Position numbers and translations under genes: made by a program. The notes beneath the pieces were generated by a model, which worked only from the letters and a program-made list of their open reading frames with translations, searched no databases and was not told where the DNA came from. Positions 7,856 through 15,019 of a stretch of DNA of 64,000 bases are shown here, one piece after another. Origin of the DNA: Actinomadura sp. WMMA1423 (GTDB lineage: Bacteria; Actinomycetota; Actinomycetes; Streptosporangiales; Streptosporangiaceae); NCBI RefSeq assembly GCF_006547145.1, contig NZ_CP041244.1, forward strand, positions 5,642,001-5,706,000. The letters are read 5' to 3'. Positions within the stretch are counted from its first letter, which is position 1. Every line of letters starts with the position of its first letter.

Positions 7856-8860
7856 TCATTGGCCGGTGCGTAGTTTGAGGATGTAGCTCGCGGTCAGTGC
7901 GACGGACTGGTCTTCGTCCTGTGACAGTTCCGCCAGGGCGTGGGACGCCTTCGTTCCCGGGATGTCCGCGAGTGCTTGTGTCAGGCGTCGTCGTGCGGGG
8001 GGATCTGCGGCGGCGCGGGCGAGGCGGGTTATGAGGGCGGTGGCGATCTGGTCCGCCAGGGCGGGGCGGCCGGCCAGTGCGGCGAGGGCGTCGGCGGCGT
8101 CGACGTCGTTGGCCTCGTCGGCGATCATGTCGATCAGCGTGGGGACGGCGTCCTCGACGCCCCGGGGGCCGAGTGCCAGAGCCGCGTATCGGCGGACCAC
8201 GAGGTCAGGGCTCGTGAGCGCGTCGCTCAGGACGGCGGTCGCCCTCTCGCTCGGGATCTCGGCGATCGACTGGACGGCGCGTTTGCGCACCTCGGCGTCC
8301 GCTGAGTCGAGGCCCTCCGCCAGAGGTGTCAACGAGGTATCGCCCGCTTGCGCCAGGGCCCATCGGAGGGCCCCGGCGACGTTGGGGTCCGTCTCGCTCA
8401 GCGCCGCCTCGACCAGCGCCTCCACCGGCACCGGCATCTCCTCGGCCGAGGACAGGGCCGCGTGCTGCCGCTTCCCGGCGCTCTCCGACCTCAACGCCTG
8501 GAGGAGGGCGACGGTCTGGAGGACGTCCTCCCAGTCGGCGGGCTCCGCGGCGTCGATCCGGTGGAGGCGCGTGAGCAGCTCCGTCTCGCTCGTGATGCGC
8601 TCCCGCGTCCGGCGGACGAGGTCGTCCACGAGGTCCGAGGGCGCGAAGCCGGGATCGTCGAGCGCGCGCCCGACCTCGCGCAGCGACAGCCCCAGTGACC
8701 GCAGGCTCTCGATGTGGAAGATCCGCCGGATGTCCTCGCTGGAGTACTCCCGGTAGCCGGCGCCGGTACGGCCCGTGGGCCGCACCAGGCCGAGCGACTC
8801 GTAGTGCCTGAGCATGCGGGCGCTGACCCCGGAGCGGCGGGCCACCTCGCCGATCAACAA
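7856..8860 (-). CDS. MerR-family regulator fused to HEAT repeats
   Basis: A 334-aa protein with an N-terminal MerR winged helix-turn-helix (residues 1-70: IGEVARRSGVSARMLRHYESLGLVRP, then GYREYSSEDIRRIFHIESLRSLGLSLREVG). A coiled dimer helix follows (~75-125), then about five HEAT-like repeats from ~150 to the end (ALRWALAQAGD, VRKRAVQSIAEIPSE, VRRYAALALGPRG, ALAALAGRPALADQ, SHALAELSQDED). In MerR proteins the part after the coiled coil senses the signal, so the HEAT solenoid is probably the sensor. The TTG start at 8860 is supported by AGGAGGGG nine bases upstream, overlapping the stop of the preceding HEAT gene. It is co-transcribed with that gene. Confidence 0.87.
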   Translation of the reverse strand: MLIGEVARRSGVSARMLRHYESLGLVRPTGRTGAGYREYSSEDIRRIFHIESLRSLGLSLREVGRALDDPGFAPSDLVDDLVRRTRERITSETELLTRLHRIDAAEPADWEDVLQTVALLQALRSESAGKRQHAALSSAEEMPVPVEALVEAALSETDPNVAGALRWALAQAGDTSLTPLAEGLDSADAEVRKRAVQSIAEIPSERATAVLSDALTSPDLVVRRYAALALGPRGVEDAVPTLIDMIADEANDVDAADALAALAGRPALADQIATALITRLARAAADPPARRRLTQALADIPGTKASHALAELSQDEDQSVALTASYILKLRTGQ

Positions 8861-8866
8861 TGCCTG

Positions 8867-9541
8867 TCACCCCTCCTGGGCGGTCGTGCCGAGGGCCACG
8901 ACGCGCTTCGCCTCCTCGATCGCGAACTCGAATCCCGCCTCCGGGTCGCGCAGCAGCCGCTCCGTGGCGATCGCGTGCGCGCGTACACGGCGGTCCGGAT
9001 CCCTCTTCGCGGCGCGCAGCATCGGCGTGATCACCTCGCCGAGCGCGATCAGCGCTCGGCTGAGGCTCAGCTGCACCTCGCGTCCGCCGCGCCCGAGCTG
9101 CGTCGCCAGAACGGCGGCCAATCCGGGTTCTTCCCCTTCGGGCACGAGGGCGACCGCGGTCCGCCAGGCCGCCCGCGCCACCTCGTCGTCCGCGTCGGAC
9201 AGGAGCGCCCGTGTGATCGCGGGCCATGCGCTCCGGTCCCCGATCTTGGACAGCGTGTGCAGCGCCTGGCTCCGGGCCTGCGGACGATCCGAGCGGAGCT
9301 CCTCGACGAGCCTCGGAACGGTCGACGACGCCGGGTGGCGGGTGAGCGCCCACGTGAGCATGTCGCGCACGTGGAAGTCGGGCTCGACCGCGCAGCGTTC
9401 GATGAGCCTGTCGACGAACCGCTGGTCGGGGGACGTTCCGACCGCCATCGCCGCGCGCAGCCGCACCGACGAGCGGCCGTCCTCGAGCCCGCGGGAAGCC
9501 CGCACGATGTCCGTCTCCGTGCCCTGTCGCGGCATGGCCAT
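8867..9541 (-). CDS. HEAT-repeat protein
   Basis: A 224-aa soluble protein built of HEAT repeats: VRLRAAMAVGTSPDQRFVDRL, VRDMLTWALTRHPASSTVPRL, ARSQALHTLSKIGDRSAWPAI and VARAAWRTAVALVP. It ends with VRAHAIATERLLRDPEAGFEFAIEEAKRVVALG. No catalytic motif is seen. The ATG at 9541 has GAGGAGGT eight bases upstream; an upstream GTG (9550) lies inside that site. It is the first gene of a two-gene unit with the MerR-HEAT regulator (5-bp gap) and sits behind a MerR-type promoter. Because both proteins carry the same repeat, it may bind the regulator or the same ligand (inference). Confidence 0.85.
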   Translation of the reverse strand: MAMPRQGTETDIVRASRGLEDGRSSVRLRAAMAVGTSPDQRFVDRLIERCAVEPDFHVRDMLTWALTRHPASSTVPRLVEELRSDRPQARSQALHTLSKIGDRSAWPAITRALLSDADDEVARAAWRTAVALVPEGEEPGLAAVLATQLGRGGREVQLSLSRALIALGEVITPMLRAAKRDPDRRVRAHAIATERLLRDPEAGFEFAIEEAKRVVALGTTAQEG

Positions 9542-9562
9542 CGGGACCACCTCCTCGGCTCC

Positions 9563-9593
9563 AGTGAAGGCCTTGTCACTGTGGCAAGGTCAA
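9563..9593 (-). promoter_or_regulatory. MerR-type promoter with 19-bp spacer
   Basis: On the minus strand: -35 TTGACC (9593-9588), a 19-bp spacer and -10 TTCACT (9568-9563). The spacer carries the inverted repeat CCTTG-N9-CAAGG. A 19-20 bp spacer with a central dyad is the hallmark of promoters that MerR proteins untwist to activate. The predicted transcript start is about 15 bases before the ATG at 9541. Confidence 0.72.
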
Positions 9594-9696
9594 GCGCGGG
9601 CAGGCCGCTGCAATCTCCGCGCCGGGGCTCTCCGCCCCCGGTTTGAGGGCGGGCCCGGGGAGAAATAACTGTTTTGCCTACTATCGGGGGGTTCTC

Positions 9697-10086
9697 GTGC
9701 GCACGCTGCTGAACATCCTCTGGCTGGTCCTGGCGGGCTTCTGGATGGCGATGGGCTACGTGTTCGCCGGAATCATCTGCTTCATCCTCATCATCACCAT
9801 CCCGTTCGGCATCGCCTCGTTCCGCATCGCGGCCTACGTGCTCTGGCCGTTCGGCCGGACGACCGTCCCCAGGCGGGACGCGGGCGTCGGGTCTTTCGTG
9901 GGGAACGTCATCTGGGTCATCTTCGCGGGATGGTGGCTGGCCCTCGGGCACCTCGTCACCGGCGTCCTGCTCTGCCTCACGATCATCGGGATCCCGTTCG
10001 GCATCGCCAACTTCAAGCTGATCCCGATCTCCCTCGCCCCACTGGGCGTCGAGATCGTCCCGTCGGACGACCTCGCCGCCTTCTGA
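9697..10086 (+). CDS. YccF-domain membrane protein
   Basis: A 129-aa integral membrane protein with two copies of the YccF domain. The helix pair LLNILWLVLAGFWMAMGYVFAGIICFILIITIPFGIASFRIAAYVLWPFG is mirrored by NVIWVIFAGWWLALGHLVTGVLLCLTIIGIPFGIANFKLIPISLAPLG. The repeated I-P-F-G-I-A-x-F motif is diagnostic of the family, whose function is not known. The GTG at 9697 follows a GGGGGG ribosome site; a longer frame begins in non-membrane sequence. A TACTAT hexamer at 9679-9684 lies ~12 bases upstream and could be the -10. Confidence 0.88.
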   Translation: MRTLLNILWLVLAGFWMAMGYVFAGIICFILIITIPFGIASFRIAAYVLWPFGRTTVPRRDAGVGSFVGNVIWVIFAGWWLALGHLVTGVLLCLTIIGIPFGIANFKLIPISLAPLGVEIVPSDDLAAF

Positions 10087-10202
10087 ACGAGGGCCCAAGC
10101 GGCCCCGGGCGGCGTCGCGGGCTCGGCGTCCGTCGATCGGTGGACACGGGAGTCGACGTCCGGTCGACACCGGACGGCCGCGCCGGCAGTGATGCTTTCG
10201 GC

Positions 10203-10652
10203 ATGAGACATCTCAAGGACGACGAACTGGTCCCCGCCCTGTCCGCCGAGACCGACCGGCCCCTCCTCGCCGCCGTGTACGCCCGGGTCGACACCGTCCT
10301 CGGCCCGGCGCGGATGCTGTCGCCCCTGGGCAACTACCTCATCGCCCGCCCGGCGGCGCGGGCCGCCGCGCACCGGCTGACCGCGCGCACCGACGTGCCG
10401 CTCGACGGGGCGATGATCCTCGGCATCACGGAGGACGCGCTGCACGTCTGGCGCGCGGACCCGATGCTGAACCGGGTCGGCGAGCACGTCGGTCAGGTCT
10501 CGCTGGACCGCGTCACCGACATCACGGTGACCCCGGGGCGGAGCTGGCAGCAGGTCGCGATCGTGCTGGCCGAGGGGGAGAAGATCGAGGTCGAGGGACG
10601 GGGGGCGGCGCACGCGCTGGCCGCCGCGTACCGGGAGCTCCGCGCGGGTTGA
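10203..10652 (+). CDS. Conserved hypothetical protein upstream of two-component pair
   Basis: A 149-aa soluble protein of unknown family. It has an alpha-helical first half (LKDDELVPALSAETDRPLLAAVYARVDTVLG) and a beta-rich second half (LDGAMILGITEDALHVWRADP, VGQVSLDRVTDITVTPG, QQVAIVLAEGEKIEVEG). The second half resembles a PH-like barrel such as is found in many actinobacterial proteins of unknown role. No signal peptide is present. The stop lies 9 bp before the histidine kinase gene, so it is probably expressed with the two-component system and may modulate it (inference). No strong ribosome site precedes the ATG at 10203. Confidence 0.6.
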   Translation: MRHLKDDELVPALSAETDRPLLAAVYARVDTVLGPARMLSPLGNYLIARPAARAAAHRLTARTDVPLDGAMILGITEDALHVWRADPMLNRVGEHVGQVSLDRVTDITVTPGRSWQQVAIVLAEGEKIEVEGRGAAHALAAAYRELRAG

Positions 10653-10661
10653 CCGTGCGGC

Positions 10662-11840
10662 ATGCTTGTCGGTGTGTCGGAGACCCTGTCCCACGTGCCG
10701 GACCAGCATGCCTGGACGCGGGGGGTGCTGATGCGTGACGCGTACTACGGGCTCGCGCTGGCCGGGTCGGTCGCCGCCGTGTGGATCACGGGTGCCGGCA
10801 CCGGCCGCGCCGTGTCGATCGCCGCGCTGTGCGCGCTCGTCCCGTGGTACCTCCTGGTCGGGCGCGGGGCTCGCCGGGGCAGCCCTGTGCCGGCCCGGAC
10901 CGTCTGCTACCTGTTCGGGGTGCTGGCCCTGCTGATGACCGCGCAGCTGACCGTGCTGGCCAGTTCGATGGTGCTGTTCGCGCTGGTCCCGCAGTCCTTC
11001 ATGCTGCTGCCGGTCGGCTGGGGCGTGCTCGCGCTGGCGGCGTTCAACGCGGTGCCGCTGGTCGAGGCGGTCGGTGCGCCCGGCCCCGGCGGCGTCGTGA
11101 CGGCCGGCGTCGTGGTGCTCGGCGTGGTGTTCGGGGCGTGGTTCGCCTGGTGGATCCAGCGGATCATCGAGCAGAGCCGGGAGCGCGCCGACCTGCTCGC
11201 GCAGCTCGCCGCGACCCGCGAGGAGCTGGCCGAGTCGCAGCGGCGGGCGGGGATGCTCGCCGAGCGGCAGCGGCTGGCCATGGAGATCCACGACACGCTG
11301 GCGCAGGGTTTCACCAGCATCCTCATGCTGCTGGACGCGGCCGACGCGGCGCCGCCGGAGCAGGCCAGGGCGCACCGGGAGCGGGCGGCGCGCGCCGCCC
11401 GGGAGAACCTGGCCGAGGCGCGCGCCCTGGTCTGCGCGCAGCCGCCGGCGGCACTGGCCGGCTCGTCGCTGCCGGACGCGCTGCGCCGGCTGGTCGATCG
11501 GCTCGGTGAGGAGACCGGCGCGGCGACCTCGTGGGAGCTGGCCGGGGAGCCGCGGCGGCTGCCCGCCGGTACGGAGGTGGTCGTGCTGCGGTGCGCCCAG
11601 GAGGCGCTCGCGAACGTGCGGCGGCATGCGGGCGCGGCGCGGGCGGCGCTGTGCCTGCGGTACCTGCCGGACGGGGTCCGGTTGGAGGTCTCGGACGACG
11701 GCGCCGGGTTCGACCTGACCGCCTTGACGGGCTTCGGCCTGGCCGGAATGCGCGAGCGGGTCGCGCAGGCGGGCGGCCGCCTGACCATCCGCAGCGCGCC
11801 GGGCTCCGGCACCGTGCTCACCGTGGAGGCGCCGGCATGA
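10662..11840 (+). CDS. NarL-type sensor histidine kinase
   Basis: A 392-aa membrane kinase. Five or so hydrophobic helices occupy residues ~25-165, followed by a coiled segment (RERADLLAQLAATREELAESQRRAGMLAERQRL). The HisKA_3 box MEIHDTLAQGF places the phospho-acceptor at H210. The HATPase domain has EALANVRRHA (N box), VSDDGAGFD (G1) and GFGLAGMRERV (G2). No periplasmic sensor domain is present, so the signal is probably sensed within the membrane. The stop overlaps the regulator start as ATGA, giving tight coupling to its cognate response regulator. The true start may be the GTG at 10674. Confidence 0.93.
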   Translation: MLVGVSETLSHVPDQHAWTRGVLMRDAYYGLALAGSVAAVWITGAGTGRAVSIAALCALVPWYLLVGRGARRGSPVPARTVCYLFGVLALLMTAQLTVLASSMVLFALVPQSFMLLPVGWGVLALAAFNAVPLVEAVGAPGPGGVVTAGVVVLGVVFGAWFAWWIQRIIEQSRERADLLAQLAATREELAESQRRAGMLAERQRLAMEIHDTLAQGFTSILMLLDAADAAPPEQARAHRERAARAARENLAEARALVCAQPPAALAGSSLPDALRRLVDRLGEETGAATSWELAGEPRRLPAGTEVVVLRCAQEALANVRRHAGAARAALCLRYLPDGVRLEVSDDGAGFDLTALTGFGLAGMRERVAQAGGRLTIRSAPGSGTVLTVEAPA

Positions 11841-12457
11841 TCCGGGTACTGCTCGTGGACGACCACCCGGTGGTGAGGGAGGGCCTGCGCGGCATCCTCG
11901 GCGCGGAGGACGGCATCGAGGTGGCGGGCGAGGCCGGGTCGGCGGCGGAGGCGGTCGTCGCGGCCCGGGCGTGCGAGCCGGACGTGGTGCTGATGGATCT
12001 GCGGATGCCGGACGGCGACGGGGTGCAGGCGACGCGGGACCTGCTGGCCCGCCACCCGGCCTGCCGGGTGGTGGTGCTCACCACCTGCGAGAACGACGCG
12101 GACATCCTGCGGGCGGTGGAGGCCGGCGCCACCGGGTACCTGCTGAAGGACGCCGGGCGCAGGGAACTGGCCGAGGGGATCCGCGCGGCGGCGCGCGGGG
12201 AGACGGCGCTCGCCCCGGCGGTCGCCGCACGGCTGGTGTCCCGGATGCGTTCGCCGGGCGGCCTGAGCCCGCGCGAGATCGAGGTGCTGCGCCTGGTCGG
12301 CGCGGGCCGGACGAACGCGGAGATCGGCCGGGAGCTGCTCATCAGCGAGGCGACGGTGAAGACGCACCTGCTGCGGGCGTTCGAGAAGCTGGGCGTCTCG
12401 GACCGCACGGCGGCGGTCACCGCGGCGCTGCGGCGCGGCATCCTTCCCCCGTACTGA
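11837..12457 (+). CDS. NarL/LuxR-family response regulator
   Basis: A 206-aa regulator. The receiver domain (residues 2-120) has the acidic pair DD at 8-9, the phosphorylated Asp54 in VVLMDLRMPDGDG, the T in VVLTTCEN and the K in YLLKDAG. The LuxR helix-turn-helix (~145-200) is LSPREIEVLRLVGAGRTNAEIGRELLISEATVKTHLLRAFEKLGVSDRTAAV. It is coupled to the kinase by a 4-bp overlap. The next gene downstream is a secreted chitinase with its own promoter; control of that gene by this pair is possible but not shown. Confidence 0.95.
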   Translation: MIRVLLVDDHPVVREGLRGILGAEDGIEVAGEAGSAAEAVVAARACEPDVVLMDLRMPDGDGVQATRDLLARHPACRVVVLTTCENDADILRAVEAGATGYLLKDAGRRELAEGIRAAARGETALAPAVAARLVSRMRSPGGLSPREIEVLRLVGAGRTNAEIGRELLISEATVKTHLLRAFEKLGVSDRTAAVTAALRRGILPPY

Positions 12458-12501
12458 CCGCGGTGGGCGTGCGTCGGCGCGCCGGCGGCCTCTGAGGGGC
12501 C

Positions 12502-12535
12502 TTCACGGGGTCGGATGGGGCGGTTAGTCTCTAAC
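12502..12535 (+). promoter_or_regulatory. Predicted chitinase promoter with -10 palindrome
   Basis: TTCACG (12502-12507), a 17-bp spacer and TAGTCT (12525-12530) form a plausible promoter ~115 bp before the chitinase start. The -10 lies inside the 13-bp dyad GTTAG-TCT-CTAAC (12523-12535), a likely operator. It is not the 12-bp direct repeat known from Streptomyces chitinase promoters. Confidence 0.45.
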
Positions 12536-12649
12536 TGGCGTCCACGCCGGTCGTATGTGCCTTGCTCTGGGAGAGTCCCGTCCCCACGGGGCTTGTTCGG
12601 CTCTTGCACCGGCTCCTCTGTGTCCCGCTCTGCTGAGGAGTCGTCCCCC

Positions 12650-14002
12650 GTGAAGTTCAAGCACGCGTACCTCGATCCCAGGCGATCCAGGCAAAGACGG
12701 TCCGCCGCCGGCGCCGCACTGGCCTCGGTCGCCGCCGCGGCCGTCCTGTCGTTCGGCACGCTGGTCGCCGTGTCCGCGCCGTCGTCGGCCCAGCCCGCGG
12801 CCGCGATCGCCTGCACGTATCCGGCCTGGGCGGAGGGCACGCCCTACAAGGTCGGCGACAAGGTCGCCTACACCGGTCGCGGCTACGAGGCCCTCGTCGC
12901 CCACACCGCCTACCCGGGTGCGGGCTGGAACCCCGCGTCCACACCCACGCTGTGGCGCGACCTCGGCCCCTGCGACACACCGACCACGCCGCCCACCACG
13001 CCTCCGACCACCGATCCGCCGACGACCCCGCCGCCGGGCGGGGACGGCACCTGCGCGGTGAAGTCGAAGCCCGCCGGCAAGATCCTCCAGGGGTACTGGG
13101 AGAACTGGGACGGCGCGTCCAACGGCGTCCACCCGCCGTTCGGCTGGACGCCGATCGACGACCCGCTGATCGGGCGGCACGGCTACAACGTGATCAACGC
13201 GGCGTTCCCCGTCATCCGCTCGGACGGCACCGTCCTGTGGGAGGACGGTATGGACTCGACGGTCAAGGTCGCCACCCCCGCCCAGATGTGCGCGGCGAAG
13301 GCGGCGGGCGCCACCATCCTGATGTCGATCGGCGGGGCGACGGCGGGCATCGACCTCAGCTCCAGCAGCGTGGCGGACCGCTTCGTCCAGACGATCGTGC
13401 CGATCCTGAAGAGGTACAACTTCGACGGGATCGACATCGACATCGAGACGGGCCTGTCGGGCAGCGGGAACATCGCCCGGCTGTCGGCGTCGCAGGCGAA
13501 TCTGATCCGCATCATCGACGGCGTGCTCGCCCAGATGCCGTCCAACTTCGGGCTCACGATGGCACCCGAGACCGCGTACGTGACCGGCGGCAGCGTCACC
13601 TACGGCTCCATCTGGGGCGCCTACCTGCCGATCGTCAAGAAGTACGCGGACAACGGCCGGCTGTGGTGGCTGAACATGCAGTACTACAACGGCAGCATGT
13701 ACGGGTGCTCGGGCGACTCCTACTCCGCCGGGACGGTCGAGGGCTTCGTCAGGCAGACCGAGTGCCTGAACAACGGCCTGACCGTCCAGGGCACCACCAT
13801 CAAGGTCCCCTACGACAAGCAGGCCCCGGGCCTTCCCGCGCAGCCGGGCGCGGGCGGCGGCCACATGTCGCCGAGCCTGGTCGGCCAGGCGTGGAACCAC
13901 TTCAACGGCCAGTTGAAGGGCCTGATGACCTGGTCCCTCAACTGGGACGGGTCGAAGGGCTGGACGTTCGGCGACAACGTCCGCGGCCTCCAGGGCCGCT
14001 GA
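12650..14002 (+). CDS. Secreted GH18 chitinase with N-terminal chitin-binding module
   Basis: A 450-aa exported enzyme. A basic signal peptide spans residues ~1-50 (RRSRQRRSAAGAALASVAAAAVLSFG...PSSAQPAAA). A CBM5/12 chitin-binding module follows (~52-103: YPAWAEGTPYKVGDKVAYTGRGYEAL...LWRDLGPC), then a Thr/Pro linker (PTTPPTTPPTTDPPTTPPP). The GH18 barrel starts at KILQGYWENWDG. The catalytic signature DGIDIDIE (~residues 259-266) ends in the acid/base Glu, and the SxGG motif is MSIGG. GH18 enzymes hydrolyse chitin with retention of configuration. The GTG at 12650 has GAGGAG nine bases upstream. It complements the LPMO and GH19 pair at 55-57 kb. Confidence 0.95.
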   Translation: MKFKHAYLDPRRSRQRRSAAGAALASVAAAAVLSFGTLVAVSAPSSAQPAAAIACTYPAWAEGTPYKVGDKVAYTGRGYEALVAHTAYPGAGWNPASTPTLWRDLGPCDTPTTPPTTPPTTDPPTTPPPGGDGTCAVKSKPAGKILQGYWENWDGASNGVHPPFGWTPIDDPLIGRHGYNVINAAFPVIRSDGTVLWEDGMDSTVKVATPAQMCAAKAAGATILMSIGGATAGIDLSSSSVADRFVQTIVPILKRYNFDGIDIDIETGLSGSGNIARLSASQANLIRIIDGVLAQMPSNFGLTMAPETAYVTGGSVTYGSIWGAYLPIVKKYADNGRLWWLNMQYYNGSMYGCSGDSYSAGTVEGFVRQTECLNNGLTVQGTTIKVPYDKQAPGLPAQPGAGGGHMSPSLVGQAWNHFNGQLKGLMTWSLNWDGSKGWTFGDNVRGLQGR

Positions 14003-14022
14003 CGGTCCGGCTCCGGGGTCCG

Positions 14023-14041
14023 GCGGGACGCCCGCCGGGCC
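14023..14041. terminator. Hairpin between chitinase and purC
   Basis: CCGGCGGG / CCCGCCGG with loop ACG, in the 60 bp between two convergent genes (stops at 14002 and 14063). There is no T-tract. It probably terminates both. Confidence 0.6.
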
Positions 14042-14062
14042 CCGGGCACGTCCGCCGCGCGG

Positions 14063-14896
14063 TCAGGAGCTCCAGGCGGTGCCGGTCAGGCGTTCGTAGA
14101 CCTCGACGTAGCGGGCGCGGGTGGCCTCCACGACCTCGTCGGGGACGACGGGGCCGGGCGGGGTGCGGTCCCAGTCGAGCGTGCTGCTCCAGTCGCGCAC
14201 GAACTGCTTGTCGAGGGAGTGCTGCGGGCGGCCGGGCACCCACTGGTCGGCCGGCCAGAAGCGGGAGGAGTCGGGCGTGAGCACCTCGTCGCCGAGGACG
14301 AGGGTCCCGTCGGCGGCGCGGCCGAACTCCAGCTTGGTGTCGGCGATGATGATGCCCCGCTCCGCGGCGAGGGCGGCGCCGCGCTCGTAGATCTCCAGCG
14401 TGACGTCCTTGAGCCGGGCGGCGGTGTCGTCGCCGATCTTGCGGACCACGTCGTCGTAGGTGATGAACTCGTCGTGGCCCTCGGTGGCCTTGGTGGTCGG
14501 GGTGAAGATCGGCTCGGGCAGCCGGGACGCCTCGACCAGGCCGTCCGGCAGCGGGACGCCCGAGACCGTGCCCGACTTCTGGTACTCCTTGAGGCCGAGC
14601 CCGGCGAGGTGGCCGCGCGCGATCCACTCGACGGGGAGCATCGTGAGGCGGCGGCACCGGATGGCGCGCCCGGCCCACTCCTGCGGCACGTCGGTGGCCG
14701 ACACGACGTGGTTCGGGATGATGTCGGCGAGCCGCTCGAACCACCACAGCGACAGCTGCGTAAGGATCTTCCCCTTGTCGGGGATCGGCGTCGGCAGGAC
14801 GACGTCGTAGACGCTCACCCGGTCGGACGCGACGAGGATCAGCTCATCGCCGTCCGCGTAGACGTCCCTCACCTTGCCCGAGTGGACCAGCTCCAT
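14063..14896 (-). CDS. purC: Phosphoribosylaminoimidazole-succinocarboxamide synthase
   Basis: A 277-aa SAICAR synthase, the purine-pathway enzyme that joins CAIR and aspartate using ATP. Family blocks are in order: LVHSGKVRDVYADGDELILVASDRVSVYDVVLPTPIPDKG (phosphate-binding start), PVEWIARGHLAGLGLKEY, EPIFTPTTKATEGHDEFI, IIIADTKLEFG and LGDEVLTPDSSRFWP. The last two are the SAICAR synthetase signatures. The ATG at 14896 has a GGAG site close by; the open frame further upstream translates the repeat at 14950-15002 and is not coding. No other pur gene is in the window. Confidence 0.97.
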   Translation of the reverse strand: MELVHSGKVRDVYADGDELILVASDRVSVYDVVLPTPIPDKGKILTQLSLWWFERLADIIPNHVVSATDVPQEWAGRAIRCRRLTMLPVEWIARGHLAGLGLKEYQKSGTVSGVPLPDGLVEASRLPEPIFTPTTKATEGHDEFITYDDVVRKIGDDTAARLKDVTLEIYERGAALAAERGIIIADTKLEFGRAADGTLVLGDEVLTPDSSRFWPADQWVPGRPQHSLDKQFVRDWSSTLDWDRTPPGPVVPDEVVEATRARYVEVYERLTGTAWSS

Positions 14897-14949
14897 GACG
14901 CTCCTCACCTCACCGTCTTCGCCGGTAGGAGTCTTCCACAGCGCCGCCC

Positions 14950-15002
14950 CGCCGCAGGCGGCGGCTCCACCCGCCGCAGGCGGCGGCTCCACCCGCCGCA
15001 GG
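14950..15002. repeat. Tandem 22-bp repeat forming hairpins
   Basis: Two exact copies of a 22-bp unit (14950-14971, 14972-14993) and 9 bases of a third. Each unit holds CCGCC-GCA-GGCGG, a small stable hairpin. It lies between purC and the decarboxylase gene, both on the minus strand, 17 bp after the decarboxylase stop, so it may act as an array of terminators or RNA-stabilising hairpins. Confidence 0.75.
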
Positions 15003-15019
15003 GCCCTGCGGTGCTCGGG

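Noticed and set aside
14897-14992. N-terminal extension of purC
   Set aside because: It translates the tandem repeat and has no start signal; the SAICAR synthase domain begins at the ATG 14896.
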